64,000 bases of DNA from contig NZ_QNHG01000001.1 of the NCBI RefSeq assembly GCF_003290025.1, positions 538,556 to 602,555 on the forward strand. Reading direction: 5' to 3'. Source of the stretch: Pseudogemmobacter bohemicus (GTDB taxonomy: Bacteria; Pseudomonadota; Alphaproteobacteria; Rhodobacterales; Rhodobacteraceae). Of this stretch, positions 36,688 through 44,958 are shown in pieces. The translations under genes and the position numbers were made by a program. Positions within the stretch are counted from its first letter, which is position 1. Each line of letters opens with the position of its first letter. The notes below the pieces were generated by a model that did no database searches, was not told where the DNA came from, and saw nothing but the letters and a program-made list of their open reading frames with translations.

Positions 36688-37890
36688 GTGTTCGATTTCC
36701 TGAAGGGCAGATCGAGGGTGCCGCCGGTGCCCGAGCTGAAGGCGAGTGCGACCGGGCGGGTAATCGCCCGCTCGGTGCCGGGGGGCGCGGGTCGGGTGGC
36801 CTCGGGCGCGCGCGATGTGGTCTCGCTGACGCGGGCGGGGTTTCAGGGCAATCCGGTCGGGTTTCGCGCGGTGAGGATGATCGCCGAGGCGGCAGCGGCT
36901 TTGCCGGTGATCTGCCAGGATTGCGAGCGCCGCTATGAGGCGCATCCGGTGCTGCGGCTGTTGTCGCGGCCGAATGGGGCGCAGGGGCGGGCCGAGCTTC
37001 TGGAGGCGGTTTACGGGCATATGCTTCTGACCGGCAATGCCTGGATCGAGGCGGTGCCGGGCGAGGATGCGCTGCCGGGGGAGTTGCATGCGCTGCGCCC
37101 CGACCGCATGGCGCTGGTTCCGGGTTCGGATGGCTGGCCGGTGGCGTTTGACTATTCCGTGGCCGGGCGGGTGCATCGGTTCGAGGTCTCGGACGGGGTG
37201 AGCCCGATCTGTCATATCCGCAGTTTTCACCCGCAGGATGACCATTACGGGTTGTCGCCGATGCAGGCGGCAGCGGTGGCGGTGGATGTGCACAATGCGG
37301 CCTCGGCCTGGTCCAGGGCGCTTTTGGACAATGCGGCGCGGCCTTCGGGGGCGATCATCTACAAGGGGGCTGACGGGCAGTCGGTGCTGACGCCGGACCA
37401 GTATGACCGGCTGGTGTCCGAGATGGAGGCGCATCACCAGGGCGCGAAGAATGCCGGGCGACCGATGTTGCTGGAAGGCGGGCTCGACTGGAAGCCGATG
37501 GGGTTCTCGCCCTCGGATATGGAGTTCCACGAGACGAAGCTGGCAGCGGCGCGGGAGATTGCGGTGGCGTTTGGGGTGCCTCCGATGCTGATGGGGATCC
37601 CCGGCGATGCCACCTATGCCAATTACCAGGAGGCGAACCGGGCTTTTTACCGGTTGACGGTGCTGCCGCTGGCCAGCCGTGTGCTGGCATCGCTGTCGCA
37701 TTGGCTGGCGGGGTTTGGCGGCGAGGTGGTGGAGCTGCGGCCTGATCTGGATCAGATCCCCGCGCTGGCGATGGAACGCGACCAGCAATGGGCGCGGGTG
37801 GGGGCGGCCACATTCCTGACAGATGCCGAGAAACGGGCGCTTCTGGGCCTGCCGCGTCTGGCTGAGGCTGGCGATGAGGGGGCGGAATGA
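36688..37890 (+). CDS. GTA ORFg3, portal protein
   Basis: HK97-family portal forming the DNA entry ring. I prefer GTG 36688 (then FDFLKGRSRVPPVPEL): AAAGGAG stands 7 bases before it, whereas ATG 36664 puts that ribosome site inside the gene. 400 residues. Portal features include RAVRMIAEAAAALPVICQD, MLLTGNAWIEAVPG, HALRPDRMALVPG and the EANRAFYRLTVLPLASRV helix. The stop overlaps ORFg3.5 by 4 bases. Confidence 0.95.
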   Translation: MFDFLKGRSRVPPVPELKASATGRVIARSVPGGAGRVASGARDVVSLTRAGFQGNPVGFRAVRMIAEAAAALPVICQDCERRYEAHPVLRLLSRPNGAQGRAELLEAVYGHMLLTGNAWIEAVPGEDALPGELHALRPDRMALVPGSDGWPVAFDYSVAGRVHRFEVSDGVSPICHIRSFHPQDDHYGLSPMQAAAVAVDVHNAASAWSRALLDNAARPSGAIIYKGADGQSVLTPDQYDRLVSEMEAHHQGAKNAGRPMLLEGGLDWKPMGFSPSDMEFHETKLAAAREIAVAFGVPPMLMGIPGDATYANYQEANRAFYRLTVLPLASRVLASLSHWLAGFGGEVVELRPDLDQIPALAMERDQQWARVGAATFLTDAEKRALLGLPRLAEAGDEGAE

Positions 37891-38132
37891 GCCAACGCAA
37901 GGAGGGGACGGGCTCGCGCTTTGTCTTCGACAGTTTCGATGCCGCCCATGCCCGGATCGAGGCCAATGAGCGGGTGATGGAAGAACGCTGGGCGGGGCTG
38001 GAATTTCGTCTTGGCCAGATCGACGCGGCGCTGGAGCGTCTGGAACGGCGGATCTGGCTGGGGGTTTACGGGGTCGCGGGCTTCCTGCTGGCGCAGGGAG
38101 CCGAGGCGGTGATCCGGGCGGCAATGAAATGA
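37887..38132 (+). CDS. GTA ORFg3.5
   Basis: 81-residue protein between portal and protease, where R. capsulatus has g3.5. A predicted coiled coil (EANERVMEERWAGLEFRLGQ, followed by IDAALERLERR) leads to one membrane helix (IWLGVYGVAGFLLAQGAEAV). The role in particle assembly is not known. The 4-base overlap with ORFg3 argues for coupled translation. Confidence 0.85.
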   Translation: MSQRKEGTGSRFVFDSFDAAHARIEANERVMEERWAGLEFRLGQIDAALERLERRIWLGVYGVAGFLLAQGAEAVIRAAMK

Positions 38133-38141
38133 GGGGTTGTG

Positions 38142-38675
38142 ATGCTGGAACATAAATTCTGCCGGCCCGAGGCCGGGCTGGTGCTGACCGAGGGGCGCGA
38201 GCTTTCTGGCTATGCATCCTTGTTTGGGGTGAAGGATCAGGGCGGCGATACCGTGGCGCCTGGGGCGTATCACGCGTCGCTTACGAGGCTGGCGGCGAAG
38301 GGCGGCAAGGTGCGGATGCTCTGGCAGCATGACCCGACGCAGCCCATCGGCATCTGGGATGAGGTGCGCGAGGATGCCACCGGTCTTTGGGTCAAGGGGC
38401 GGCTTTTGACCGATGTGGCGAAGGGGCGCGAGGCGGCGGCTTTGCTGGAGGCGGGTGCGCTGGACGGGCTGTCGATCGGCTACCGGACCTTGCGCTCGGA
38501 GCGTGAGGGGAAGGGGCGCAAGCTTTTGGAACTTGAGCTTTGGGAAGTGTCGCTGGTGACCTTCCCGATGCTGAGCGAGGCGCGGGTGGCGGCGAAATCG
38601 GAGGAGATGCTTTCGGTTTTTGACGGGCTTGCCGCGCTTTTCGACAGTGCAAGGCGTGACCTTGCGGGGCGCTGA
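38142..38675 (+). CDS. GTA ORFg4, prohead protease
   Basis: HK97-type serine protease that trims the capsid protein during maturation. 177 residues from ATG 38142 (a GTG lies directly before). The herpes-assemblin-like catalytic residues are visible as His in LWQHDPTQPIG and Ser in LDGLSIGYR. The N-terminal GYASLFGVKDQGGDTVAPGA is the family signature. Located between portal and capsid, the expected order. Confidence 0.95.
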   Translation: MLEHKFCRPEAGLVLTEGRELSGYASLFGVKDQGGDTVAPGAYHASLTRLAAKGGKVRMLWQHDPTQPIGIWDEVREDATGLWVKGRLLTDVAKGREAAALLEAGALDGLSIGYRTLRSEREGKGRKLLELELWEVSLVTFPMLSEARVAAKSEEMLSVFDGLAALFDSARRDLAGR

Positions 38676-38715
38676 CCGCGCGCCCGGGATTTCTGCCTGA
38701 CAAGAGGAAAATCGG

Positions 38716-39909
38716 ATGACGGAGAGAGAAATCCGGGCCGGGGAAATTTCCCCGGGCCTGAGCCCGGCTGCGGAGGTGAAAGCCGCCATGGCCGGATTCC
38801 TGAAAGAATTCAGTTCCTTTCAGGTCGACGTGAAACAATCGCTGCAACATCAGGAAGAGCGACTGACCATGCTTCAGAAGAAAACCATGACCTGGGGCCG
38901 CCCGGCACTTTCCGCTGCCGTGGAGGAGAATGCACCGCATCAGAAGGCGTTCAACGCCTATCTGCGCTCGGGCGATGATGACGGGTATCGGGGCCTCGCG
39001 ATGGAGGGTAAGGCGCTCTCGAGCGCAGTGGCGGCGGATGGCGGCTATCTGGTCTCGCCGCAGACGGCGGATCAGATCCGCTCGATGCTGATCTCGACCT
39101 CTTCGCTGCGCTCGGTTGCCAATGTGGTGCAGGTCGAGGCAACCTCGTTCGATGTGCTGATCGACCGTTCCGAGGTCGGTTCGGGTTGGGCGACCGAGGC
39201 GGCGGCCACTGCCGAGACCGCGACGCCCACACTTGAACGCATCCAGATCCGGCTGCATGAGTTGTCGGCGATGCCGAAGGCCAGCCAGCGGCTGCTCGAT
39301 GACAGCGCTTTCGATGTTGAAGGCTGGCTTGCCGGAAAGATCGCGACGCGCTTCATTCGGGCTGAGGCGGCGGCCTTCATCAACGGGGACGGTGTCGACA
39401 AGCCGAAGGGCATCCTCTTGCCCACGAAGGTGGCGAACGCCTCCTGGACCTGGGGCAATCTCGGTTATGTGCCGACCGGCGCTGCGGCGGATTTCGCCAC
39501 CACCAATCCGGCCGATTGCATCATAAACCTGGTCTACGCCCTGGGTGCCGATTACCGCGCCAATGGCACCTTCCTGATGAATTCGAAAACCGCCGGCGCG
39601 GTGCGGAAGATGAAGGATGCCGATGGCCGCTTCCTGTGGTCGGATGGTCTGGCGGCGGGCGAGCCTGCGCGTCTGATGGGCTATGCCGTGCTGATCTGCG
39701 AGGATATGCCCGACGTCGCTGCGAACAGTTTCCCGATTGCGTTCGGCGATTTCAACGCCGGCTACACCATCGCCGAGCGCCCGGATCTGCGCATCCTGCG
39801 CGATCCGTTCTCGGCCAAGCCCCATGTGCTTTTCTATGCGACCAAGCGTGTCGGCGGCGATATTGCCGATTATGCCGCCATCAAACTGCTGCGTGTCGCG
39901 ACCTCCTGA
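38716..39909 (+). CDS. GTA ORFg5, major capsid protein
   Basis: HK97-fold capsid subunit. 397 residues; the first 100 or so are charged and coiled-coil-like (FLKEFSSFQVDVKQSLQHQE), corresponding to the scaffold segment removed by ORFg4. The mature part opens after the AFNAYLRSGDDDGYRGL block. Capsid signatures include SSAVAADGGYLVSPQTADQI, LHELSAMPKASQRLLDDSAF (in part) and the C-terminal GDFNAGYTIAERPDLRILRD. Confidence 0.97.
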   Translation: MTEREIRAGEISPGLSPAAEVKAAMAGFLKEFSSFQVDVKQSLQHQEERLTMLQKKTMTWGRPALSAAVEENAPHQKAFNAYLRSGDDDGYRGLAMEGKALSSAVAADGGYLVSPQTADQIRSMLISTSSLRSVANVVQVEATSFDVLIDRSEVGSGWATEAAATAETATPTLERIQIRLHELSAMPKASQRLLDDSAFDVEGWLAGKIATRFIRAEAAAFINGDGVDKPKGILLPTKVANASWTWGNLGYVPTGAAADFATTNPADCIINLVYALGADYRANGTFLMNSKTAGAVRKMKDADGRFLWSDGLAAGEPARLMGYAVLICEDMPDVAANSFPIAFGDFNAGYTIAERPDLRILRDPFSAKPHVLFYATKRVGGDIADYAAIKLLRVATS

Positions 39910-39982
39910 CGATCTGACGCCGGGCCGGGCCGTTCGCGGCCTGGCTCCCTTTCTTCGACCGTGAGCAATGGGGGCGCAGGGT

Positions 39983-40582
39983 ATGAGACTGACGGAAGAA
40001 ACGGCGGTGCCGGTGGCGAGCCTGCCGCTGGCAGCGTTGAAAGAACATCTGCGCCTTGGCAGCGGTTTTGCGTTGGCGACGGATCAGGATGCGCTGCTGG
40101 AAAGCCATCTGCGCGCAGCGATTGCCGCGATCGAGGGGCGGATTGCCAAGGCCGTGATCCGGCGCCGCTTTTTGCTGGAGATGGAGACCTGGCGCGATGC
40201 TGAGGCCCAGGCGCTGCCGCTGGCCCCGGTCTCATCTCTGGTGAGCGTCGAGCTGGTCTCGGCTTTGGGTGTGGCGACTGCGGTGAACCCGGTGCTGTAC
40301 CGGCTGATCCAGGACCAGCACCGGCCGCGCATCGCGGGAACCGGGGCGGCCTTGCCCGAACCGGCGACGGGCGGCGCGGTGCGGGTGGTGTTCGAGGCCG
40401 GTTTCTCGGCGACCTGGGCGGGGGTGCCGGCCGATCTGCAACAGGCGGTGATGCTGCTTGCGGCGGAATATTACGAATTTCGCCATGATCCTGGCACCCG
40501 TGGCGCCGGCCTTCCGGGCGCCGTTGAAGGGCTGATCGGGCGCTGGCGGCTGATCCGAGTGCTGGGCGGGGGGCGGCGATGA
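39983..40582 (+). CDS. GTA ORFg6, head-tail connector
   Basis: 199 residues from ATG 39983 (MRLTEETAVPVASLPLAALK); ATG 39968 is an alternative. Gp6/gp15-like adaptor that binds under the portal: an N-terminal helical part (LKEHLRLG...LLESHLRAAIAAIEG) and a C-terminal helix QQAVMLLAAEYYEFRHDPG that fits DUF-type connector proteins. The stop overlaps the ORFg7 start by 4 bases. Confidence 0.9.
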   Translation: MRLTEETAVPVASLPLAALKEHLRLGSGFALATDQDALLESHLRAAIAAIEGRIAKAVIRRRFLLEMETWRDAEAQALPLAPVSSLVSVELVSALGVATAVNPVLYRLIQDQHRPRIAGTGAALPEPATGGAVRVVFEAGFSATWAGVPADLQQAVMLLAAEYYEFRHDPGTRGAGLPGAVEGLIGRWRLIRVLGGGRR

Positions 40583-40917
40583 GGGCGCCTCAGCTGCGCC
40601 AGCAGCTTGCCCTCGAAGAGGCGACCCGGCTGCCCGATGGCGCCGGTGGCTTTACGCTCAGCTGGGCGCTGGTGGGGCTCCTCTGGGCCGAGATGGTGGC
40701 GGGAACCGGGCGCGCCCCCTCGGGGGAGGAGCTGATCCTGACCTCGGTTGCCTGGCGTATCACGGTGCGCGGCGCCCCCGCAGGTGCCGCCGCCCGCCCG
40801 CGCCCCGAACAGCGGTTCCGACTGGGGACACGGATTTTCACCATCCTCGCGGTGGCGGAGAATGACCCGGGCGGCCTCTGGCTGACCTGCACCTGCCGTG
40901 AGGAGGCGCCGAAATGA
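40579..40917 (+). CDS. GTA ORFg7, head closure/adaptor protein
   Basis: 112-residue head-tail joining protein of the SPP1 gp16 type (beta-barrel stopper). Visible pattern: RQQLALEEATRLPDGAGGFT, WALVGLLWAEM and the strand ITVRGAPAGAAARPRPEQRF, then FTILAVAENDPGGLWLTCTC. Four-base overlaps on both sides. Confidence 0.9.
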   Translation: MRAPQLRQQLALEEATRLPDGAGGFTLSWALVGLLWAEMVAGTGRAPSGEELILTSVAWRITVRGAPAGAAARPRPEQRFRLGTRIFTILAVAENDPGGLWLTCTCREEAPK

Positions 40918-41309
40918 GCTATGCAGCAGCAGCGGCTTTGCAGGCGGCCGTTTTCCAGCAGCTGAGCACGGCGCCGGTTTTGGCGGGGGTTGCGGTGCAT
41001 GATGCGTTGCCGCCCTCGCCGCCGGGGCTTTTCGTCCTGATCGGGCCGGAGGATGTCCGCGATGCCTCGGATAAATCCGGTGCGGGGGCGGATCACCGGC
41101 TGGTGATCAGCGTGATCAGCGATGCCGAGGGGTTTCTGGCGGCAAAGACGCTGTCGGTGGCGATTTCGGACCTCATGGCCACGCCGCTGCCGGCACTGTC
41201 GCGCGGGCGGCTGGTGAGCCTTGCCTTTGACCGGGCCGTGGCGCGGCGGATCGGCGAGGGCACTGTGCGCCGGATCGACCTGACCTTCCGGGCCCGGATC
41301 GAGATTTGA
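40914..41309 (+). CDS. GTA ORFg8, DUF3168 tail completion protein
   Basis: 131 residues matching DUF3168 (tail-terminator type): N-terminal ALQAAVFQQLSTAPVLAG, then VHDALPPSPPGLFVLIGPE and the C-terminal strand GEGTVRRIDLTFRARIEI. It probably caps the tail tube and joins it to the head. Confidence 0.92.
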   Translation: MSYAAAAALQAAVFQQLSTAPVLAGVAVHDALPPSPPGLFVLIGPEDVRDASDKSGAGADHRLVISVISDAEGFLAAKTLSVAISDLMATPLPALSRGRLVSLAFDRAVARRIGEGTVRRIDLTFRARIEI

Positions 41310-41351
41310 TCGGGATCTGAGCCGGAATTCATCAATTTCAAGGAGAAGACC

Positions 41352-41765
41352 ATGGCAGTTCAGGCCGGGAAAGACCTTCTGATCAAGATCGACCAGACTG
41401 GCGATGGCCAGTTCGAGACCATTGCCGGGCTGCGCGCCACCCGCGCCAGTTTCAACGCCGAGACGGTGGAAGTTACGAGCCTGGAAAGCTCGGGCGGCTG
41501 GCGTGAGCTGCTGGCCGGCGCGGGCGTGAAATCGGCCAGCATCTCGGGTTCGGGCGTGTTTCGCGATGCGGAAACCGATGAACGCGCACGCCAGATCTTC
41601 TTTGACGGCGAGATCCCGGCCTTTCAGGTGGTGATCCCGGATTTCGGCGTGGTGCAGGGGCCGTTCCAGATCACCAGCCTGGAATATGCCGGCAGCCATA
41701 ACGGCGAGGCGACCTATGAGGTCAGTCTGGCCTCGGCGGGTGTCCTCAGCTTCACGGCGCTTTGA
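41352..41765 (+). CDS. GTA ORFg9, major tail protein
   Basis: 137-residue tail-tube subunit of the TP901-1 major-tail family. Begins MAVQAGKDLLIKID behind AAGGAGAAG. Family block: TIAGLRATRASFNAETVEVT, followed by SLESSGGWRELLAGAGVKSA and SGSGVFRDAETDERARQIFF. Ends one base into ORFg10. Confidence 0.95.
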   Translation: MAVQAGKDLLIKIDQTGDGQFETIAGLRATRASFNAETVEVTSLESSGGWRELLAGAGVKSASISGSGVFRDAETDERARQIFFDGEIPAFQVVIPDFGVVQGPFQITSLEYAGSHNGEATYEVSLASAGVLSFTAL

Positions 41766-42085
41766 TGGGGAACCCGTTCGCCGGTGAGGTGGAGATTACG
41801 CTCGACGGCGTCCCGCATGTCGCAAAACTGACGCTGGGCGCGCTGGCTGAACTGGAGGCAGGGCTTGGGGAAGCCTCGTTGATGGATCTGGTCGAGCGGT
41901 TCGAGGGCGGGCGGTTTTCGGGCCGTGACGTGCTGGCACTGGTGGTGGCTGGCCTGAGGGGCGGCGGCTGGAAGGGGCAGGCGGGTGATCTGGTTGCCGT
42001 CGAGATCGGCGGTGGGCCGGTGGCGGCTGCCCAGGCGGCGGCGGCCCTGCTTGCACGGGCGTTCTCGACCGGAGAGCGAGGATGA
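41765..42085 (+). CDS. GTA ORFg10
   Basis: 106-residue protein of the GTA gp10 family, probably a tail assembly chaperone: MGNPFAGEVEITLDGVPH, LTLGALAELEAGLGE, and a helical C-terminus. ATG 41765 overlaps the ORFg9 stop by one base. The end overlaps ORFg10.1 by 4 bases. Confidence 0.9.
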   Translation: MGNPFAGEVEITLDGVPHVAKLTLGALAELEAGLGEASLMDLVERFEGGRFSGRDVLALVVAGLRGGGWKGQAGDLVAVEIGGGPVAAAQAAAALLARAFSTGERG

Positions 42086-42336
42086 GCCGGAGGTTCGACT
42101 GGCCAGGGCTGATCCGGGCGGGGCTTTACGGATTGGGGCTGGAGCCACGCGTGTTCTGGAGCCTTACGCCGGTCGAACTCCGGATCATGCTGGGGGCGGA
42201 GCGGGGGGCTCCGCCCCTGACGCGGGCGCGGCTGGCGGAGCTGGCGGCGTCTTTCCCCGACACCGGGGCTGACAGGATGAAAGGGGATGAGAATGGCGGA
42301 AGCGGATCTGCTGGCGGAACAGCTGGCGGGGCTTGA
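42082..42336 (+). CDS. GTA ORFg10.1, tail assembly chaperone (rcc01693-like)
   Basis: 84 residues with the short-family signature FDWPGLIRAGLYGLGLEPRV followed by FWSLTPVELRIMLG. The Gly-rich tail (GGSGSAGGTAGGA) overlaps the ORFg11 start by 44 bases in another frame; in many relatives the protein ends before this, so the tail may be unconserved. Confidence 0.88.
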   Translation: MSRRFDWPGLIRAGLYGLGLEPRVFWSLTPVELRIMLGAERGAPPLTRARLAELAASFPDTGADRMKGDENGGSGSAGGTAGGA

Positions 42337-42946
42337 GGAGCGGCTGGGGGCCTCGGCCGCCATGGTCGCGGCCTTTGACGGAGAGCTGGGTCGGCTGCGG
42401 GACAGCGCGACTTTCACCTCGCGCGAGGTCTCGACTTTGTCGAATGGCATCGCAGGGGGGCTGAGGCGGGCTTTTGACGGGCTGGCCTTTGACGGGACGC
42501 GGTTGTCGGACGCGCTGAAGGGCGTGGCGCAGTCGATTGTCGACACGGTTTATTCGGTGGCGATGCGGCCGATCCACAATGCCGCTGGCGGCGCGATTGC
42601 CAGTGGAATCAATGCGGTGATGTCTGGTCTGATGCCCTTCGCCAATGGTGCAGGTTTTGCACAGGGCCGCGTGATGCCCTTTGCAAATGGCGGCGTGGTC
42701 TCGGGGCCGGTCGCTTTCCCCATGCGGGGCGGGCGCGGGCTGATGGGCGAGGCGGGACCGGAGGCGATCATGCCGCTGACCCGCGGCGCGGATGGCAAGC
42801 TGGGCGTCCAGGCCCAGGGCGGCGGGCGTCCGGTCAATGTGGTGATGAACATCTCGACGCCCGATGTGACCGGCTTCCGGCGCTCAGAGAGCCAGATCGC
42901 GGCACAAATGGGCCGGGCGCTGGCGCGCGGTCAGCGGAACAGGTGA
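42293..42946 (+). CDS. GTA ORFg11, tail tape measure protein
   Basis: 217 residues, short for a tape measure but normal for GTA, whose tail is short. AAAGGGG sits 6 bases before ATG 42293, so I prefer it to 42287. The N-terminal coiled coil LLAEQLAGLEERLGASAAMV is followed by a Gly/Ala-rich region and GVVSGPVAFPMRGGRGLMGE with AGPEAIMPLTRGADGKLGV, the tape-measure C-terminal signature. Confidence 0.92.
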   Translation: MAEADLLAEQLAGLEERLGASAAMVAAFDGELGRLRDSATFTSREVSTLSNGIAGGLRRAFDGLAFDGTRLSDALKGVAQSIVDTVYSVAMRPIHNAAGGAIASGINAVMSGLMPFANGAGFAQGRVMPFANGGVVSGPVAFPMRGGRGLMGEAGPEAIMPLTRGADGKLGVQAQGGGRPVNVVMNISTPDVTGFRRSESQIAAQMGRALARGQRNR

Positions 42947-42957
42947 GGGACAGGCGC

Positions 42958-43587
42958 ATGTTTCACGAAATTAGGTTCCCCGCCAATCTGAGCTTTGGCT
43001 CGGTTGGCGGGCCGGAGCGGCGCACCGAGATCGTGGCGCTCGCCAATGGGTTCGAGGAGCGCAATACCCCCTGGGCCCATTCGCGGCGCCATTACGATGC
43101 CGGCGTCGGGCTGAGATCGCTGGATGATCTGGAAGCGCTGATCGCGTTTTTCGAGGCGCGGCGCGGTCAGCTTCACGGGTTTCGCTGGAAAGACTGGTCG
43201 GATTACCGCTCCTGCCTGCCTTCGGGCAAGGTCGGGCCGCTGGATCAGGATATTGCGATCGGGGACGGGGTGAGGGTGACCTTCCCGCTTTTGAAGGCCT
43301 ACCGCTCGGGCGAGGAAAGCTATTCGCGGCCGATCCTGAAGCCGGTGGCAGGGACCGTGCTGGTCGCTGTAGCCGCGGATCAGAAGGTCGAGGGCGTCGA
43401 ATTCAGCGTCGATGCCGCGAAGGGCGAGATCCTCTTTGAGATCCCGCCGCCTGTCGGTACCCGCATCACGGCGGGCTTTGAATTCGACGTGCCGGTGCGG
43501 TTCGACGCCGACCGCATCCAGGTTTCCGTCGCCAGCTTTCAGGCCGGCGATGTCCCCAATGTGCCGGTGGTGGAGATCAGGCTGTGA
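42958..43587 (+). CDS. GTA ORFg12, DUF2460 distal tail protein
   Basis: 209 residues from ATG 42958, behind GAGGGA; GTG 42943 is possible but poorer. DUF2460 signature: FHEIRFPANLSFGSVGGPER, LIAFFEARRGQLHGFRWKDW and the final FDADRIQVSVASFQAGDVPN. Baseplate ring component at the tail end. Overlaps ORFg13 by 4 bases. Confidence 0.95.
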   Translation: MFHEIRFPANLSFGSVGGPERRTEIVALANGFEERNTPWAHSRRHYDAGVGLRSLDDLEALIAFFEARRGQLHGFRWKDWSDYRSCLPSGKVGPLDQDIAIGDGVRVTFPLLKAYRSGEESYSRPILKPVAGTVLVAVAADQKVEGVEFSVDAAKGEILFEIPPPVGTRITAGFEFDVPVRFDADRIQVSVASFQAGDVPNVPVVEIRL

Positions 43588-44498
43588 CAATCGCCCTGAG
43601 CGAACATTTGCAGAGCGGTGTGACCGGCCTTTGCCATCTCTGGTCGGTCTCGCGGCGGGATGGTGCGGTGCTGGGTTTCACTGACCATGATTGCGATCTG
43701 GAGGTGGAGGGGGTGATCCACCGGGCGGGCTCGGGTCTGACCGCAAGCGCGTTGCAGCAGGCGACCGGGCTGGCGGTGGACAATTCCGAGGCCGTGGGCG
43801 CGTTGAGCGATGCCGCGATCACGGCGGAGGATCTGGATGCCGGACGCTATGACGGGGCAGAGGTCCGGATCTGGCTGGCCAACTGGCGCCAGCCTGCCGA
43901 GCGGCGTGAACTGTTTCGCGGCTCGCTGGGTGAGGTGATCCGGCGCGGCGCCTCGTTTCGCGCCGAATTGCGCGGGCTTTCGGAACCACTGGGGCAGCCG
44001 GCGGGCTTTGCCTATACGCGGAACTGCTCGACCGTGCTGGGGGATGGGCGCTGTACATTCAGCCTGCTGACCCCGGGCTATTTCTGCGACATCGCCGTGC
44101 AGCAGATCAGCGCAGACCGGCGGGAATTCAGCTTTGACGCTTTGCCGGGATTTGATCCGCGCTGGTTCGAACATGGCCGGCTGGAGGTGATGAGCGGCGA
44201 GGCAACCGGCCTTGTGGCGATGATCCGTTCAGATGACCAGCGGCAGGGCGGGCGGCGGATCGTGCTCTGGGAGGGTATACGCGCCGCCCTGATGCCGGGC
44301 GACCAGCTGCGACTGATTGCGGGATGCAGCAAACAACCCGGAATCTGTCGGGGGAAGTTCAATAATTTCAATAATTTTCGCGGATTTCCTCACCTTCCGG
44401 AAGAGGATTGGCTGACAAGCTATCCGCGTTCTGACCGGCCTGCGACGGGTGAGCCCCGCCGCTTCCCGCTTTCGGGGAGCGTCAATGATTTCACCTGA
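43584..44498 (+). CDS. GTA ORFg13, DUF2163 baseplate hub protein
   Basis: 304 residues matching DUF2163 (phage BR0599 type). N-terminal LSEHLQSGVTGLCHLWSVSR and LGFTDHDCDLEVEG, central RGLSEPLGQPAGFAYTRNCS (start of a four-cysteine region), then a C-terminal CSKQPGICRGKFNNFNNFRG and FPHLPEEDW. In RcGTA the hub protein with conserved cysteines binds an Fe-S cluster; cysteines here at NCSTVLGDGRCTF, YFCDI and GCSKQPGIC fit that. Overlaps ORFg14 by 14 bases. Confidence 0.94.
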   Translation: MTIALSEHLQSGVTGLCHLWSVSRRDGAVLGFTDHDCDLEVEGVIHRAGSGLTASALQQATGLAVDNSEAVGALSDAAITAEDLDAGRYDGAEVRIWLANWRQPAERRELFRGSLGEVIRRGASFRAELRGLSEPLGQPAGFAYTRNCSTVLGDGRCTFSLLTPGYFCDIAVQQISADRREFSFDALPGFDPRWFEHGRLEVMSGEATGLVAMIRSDDQRQGGRRIVLWEGIRAALMPGDQLRLIAGCSKQPGICRGKFNNFNNFRGFPHLPEEDWLTSYPRSDRPATGEPRRFPLSGSVNDFT

Positions 44499-44940
44499 CA
44501 TGACCATGCAGGCTGCGCAGCTGGCGGTTGCCGAGGCCCGGCTCTGGCTGGGCACCCCCTATATCCATCAGGCAAGCTGCCGGGGGGCCGGCGCCGATTG
44601 TCTCGGGCTGATCCGGGGCATCTGGCGAAGGCTTTATGGCGGCGAGCCTTGTCGGCTGCCGGCCTATAGCGCCGACTGGGCCGAAGCGGGTGCCGGTGAG
44701 CCCCTGCTGGAGGCGGCGCAGCTCTGGCTGATCCCGAAAGGGGCCGAAGCGACCCCGGGCGATGTGATCCTCTTCCGCATGCGTGAGGGCGGGGTGGCGA
44801 AACATCTGGGTCTCCAGTCGGAAACCGGGGCCGATGCCCGCTTTATCCATGCGTTTTCCGGCCATGCGGTGACGGAAAGCGCCCTGACACTCCCCTGGGC
44901 GCGGCGCATCGCCGCGCGCTTTTCCTTTCCGCCGATCTGA
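44485..44940 (+). CDS. GTA ORFg14, NlpC/P60 peptidase
   Basis: 151 residues from ATG 44485. Catalytic C39 in GAGADCLGLIRG, with the partner histidine in GVAKHLGLQ near residue 112. It is a cell-wall peptidase at the tail tip that helps DNA entry through the recipient envelope. Sits between hub and fibre proteins as in R. capsulatus. No signal peptide, consistent with particle incorporation. Confidence 0.95.
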   Translation: MISPDMTMQAAQLAVAEARLWLGTPYIHQASCRGAGADCLGLIRGIWRRLYGGEPCRLPAYSADWAEAGAGEPLLEAAQLWLIPKGAEATPGDVILFRMREGGVAKHLGLQSETGADARFIHAFSGHAVTESALTLPWARRIAARFSFPPI

Positions 44941-44958
44941 CTGACGGAGCGATATACG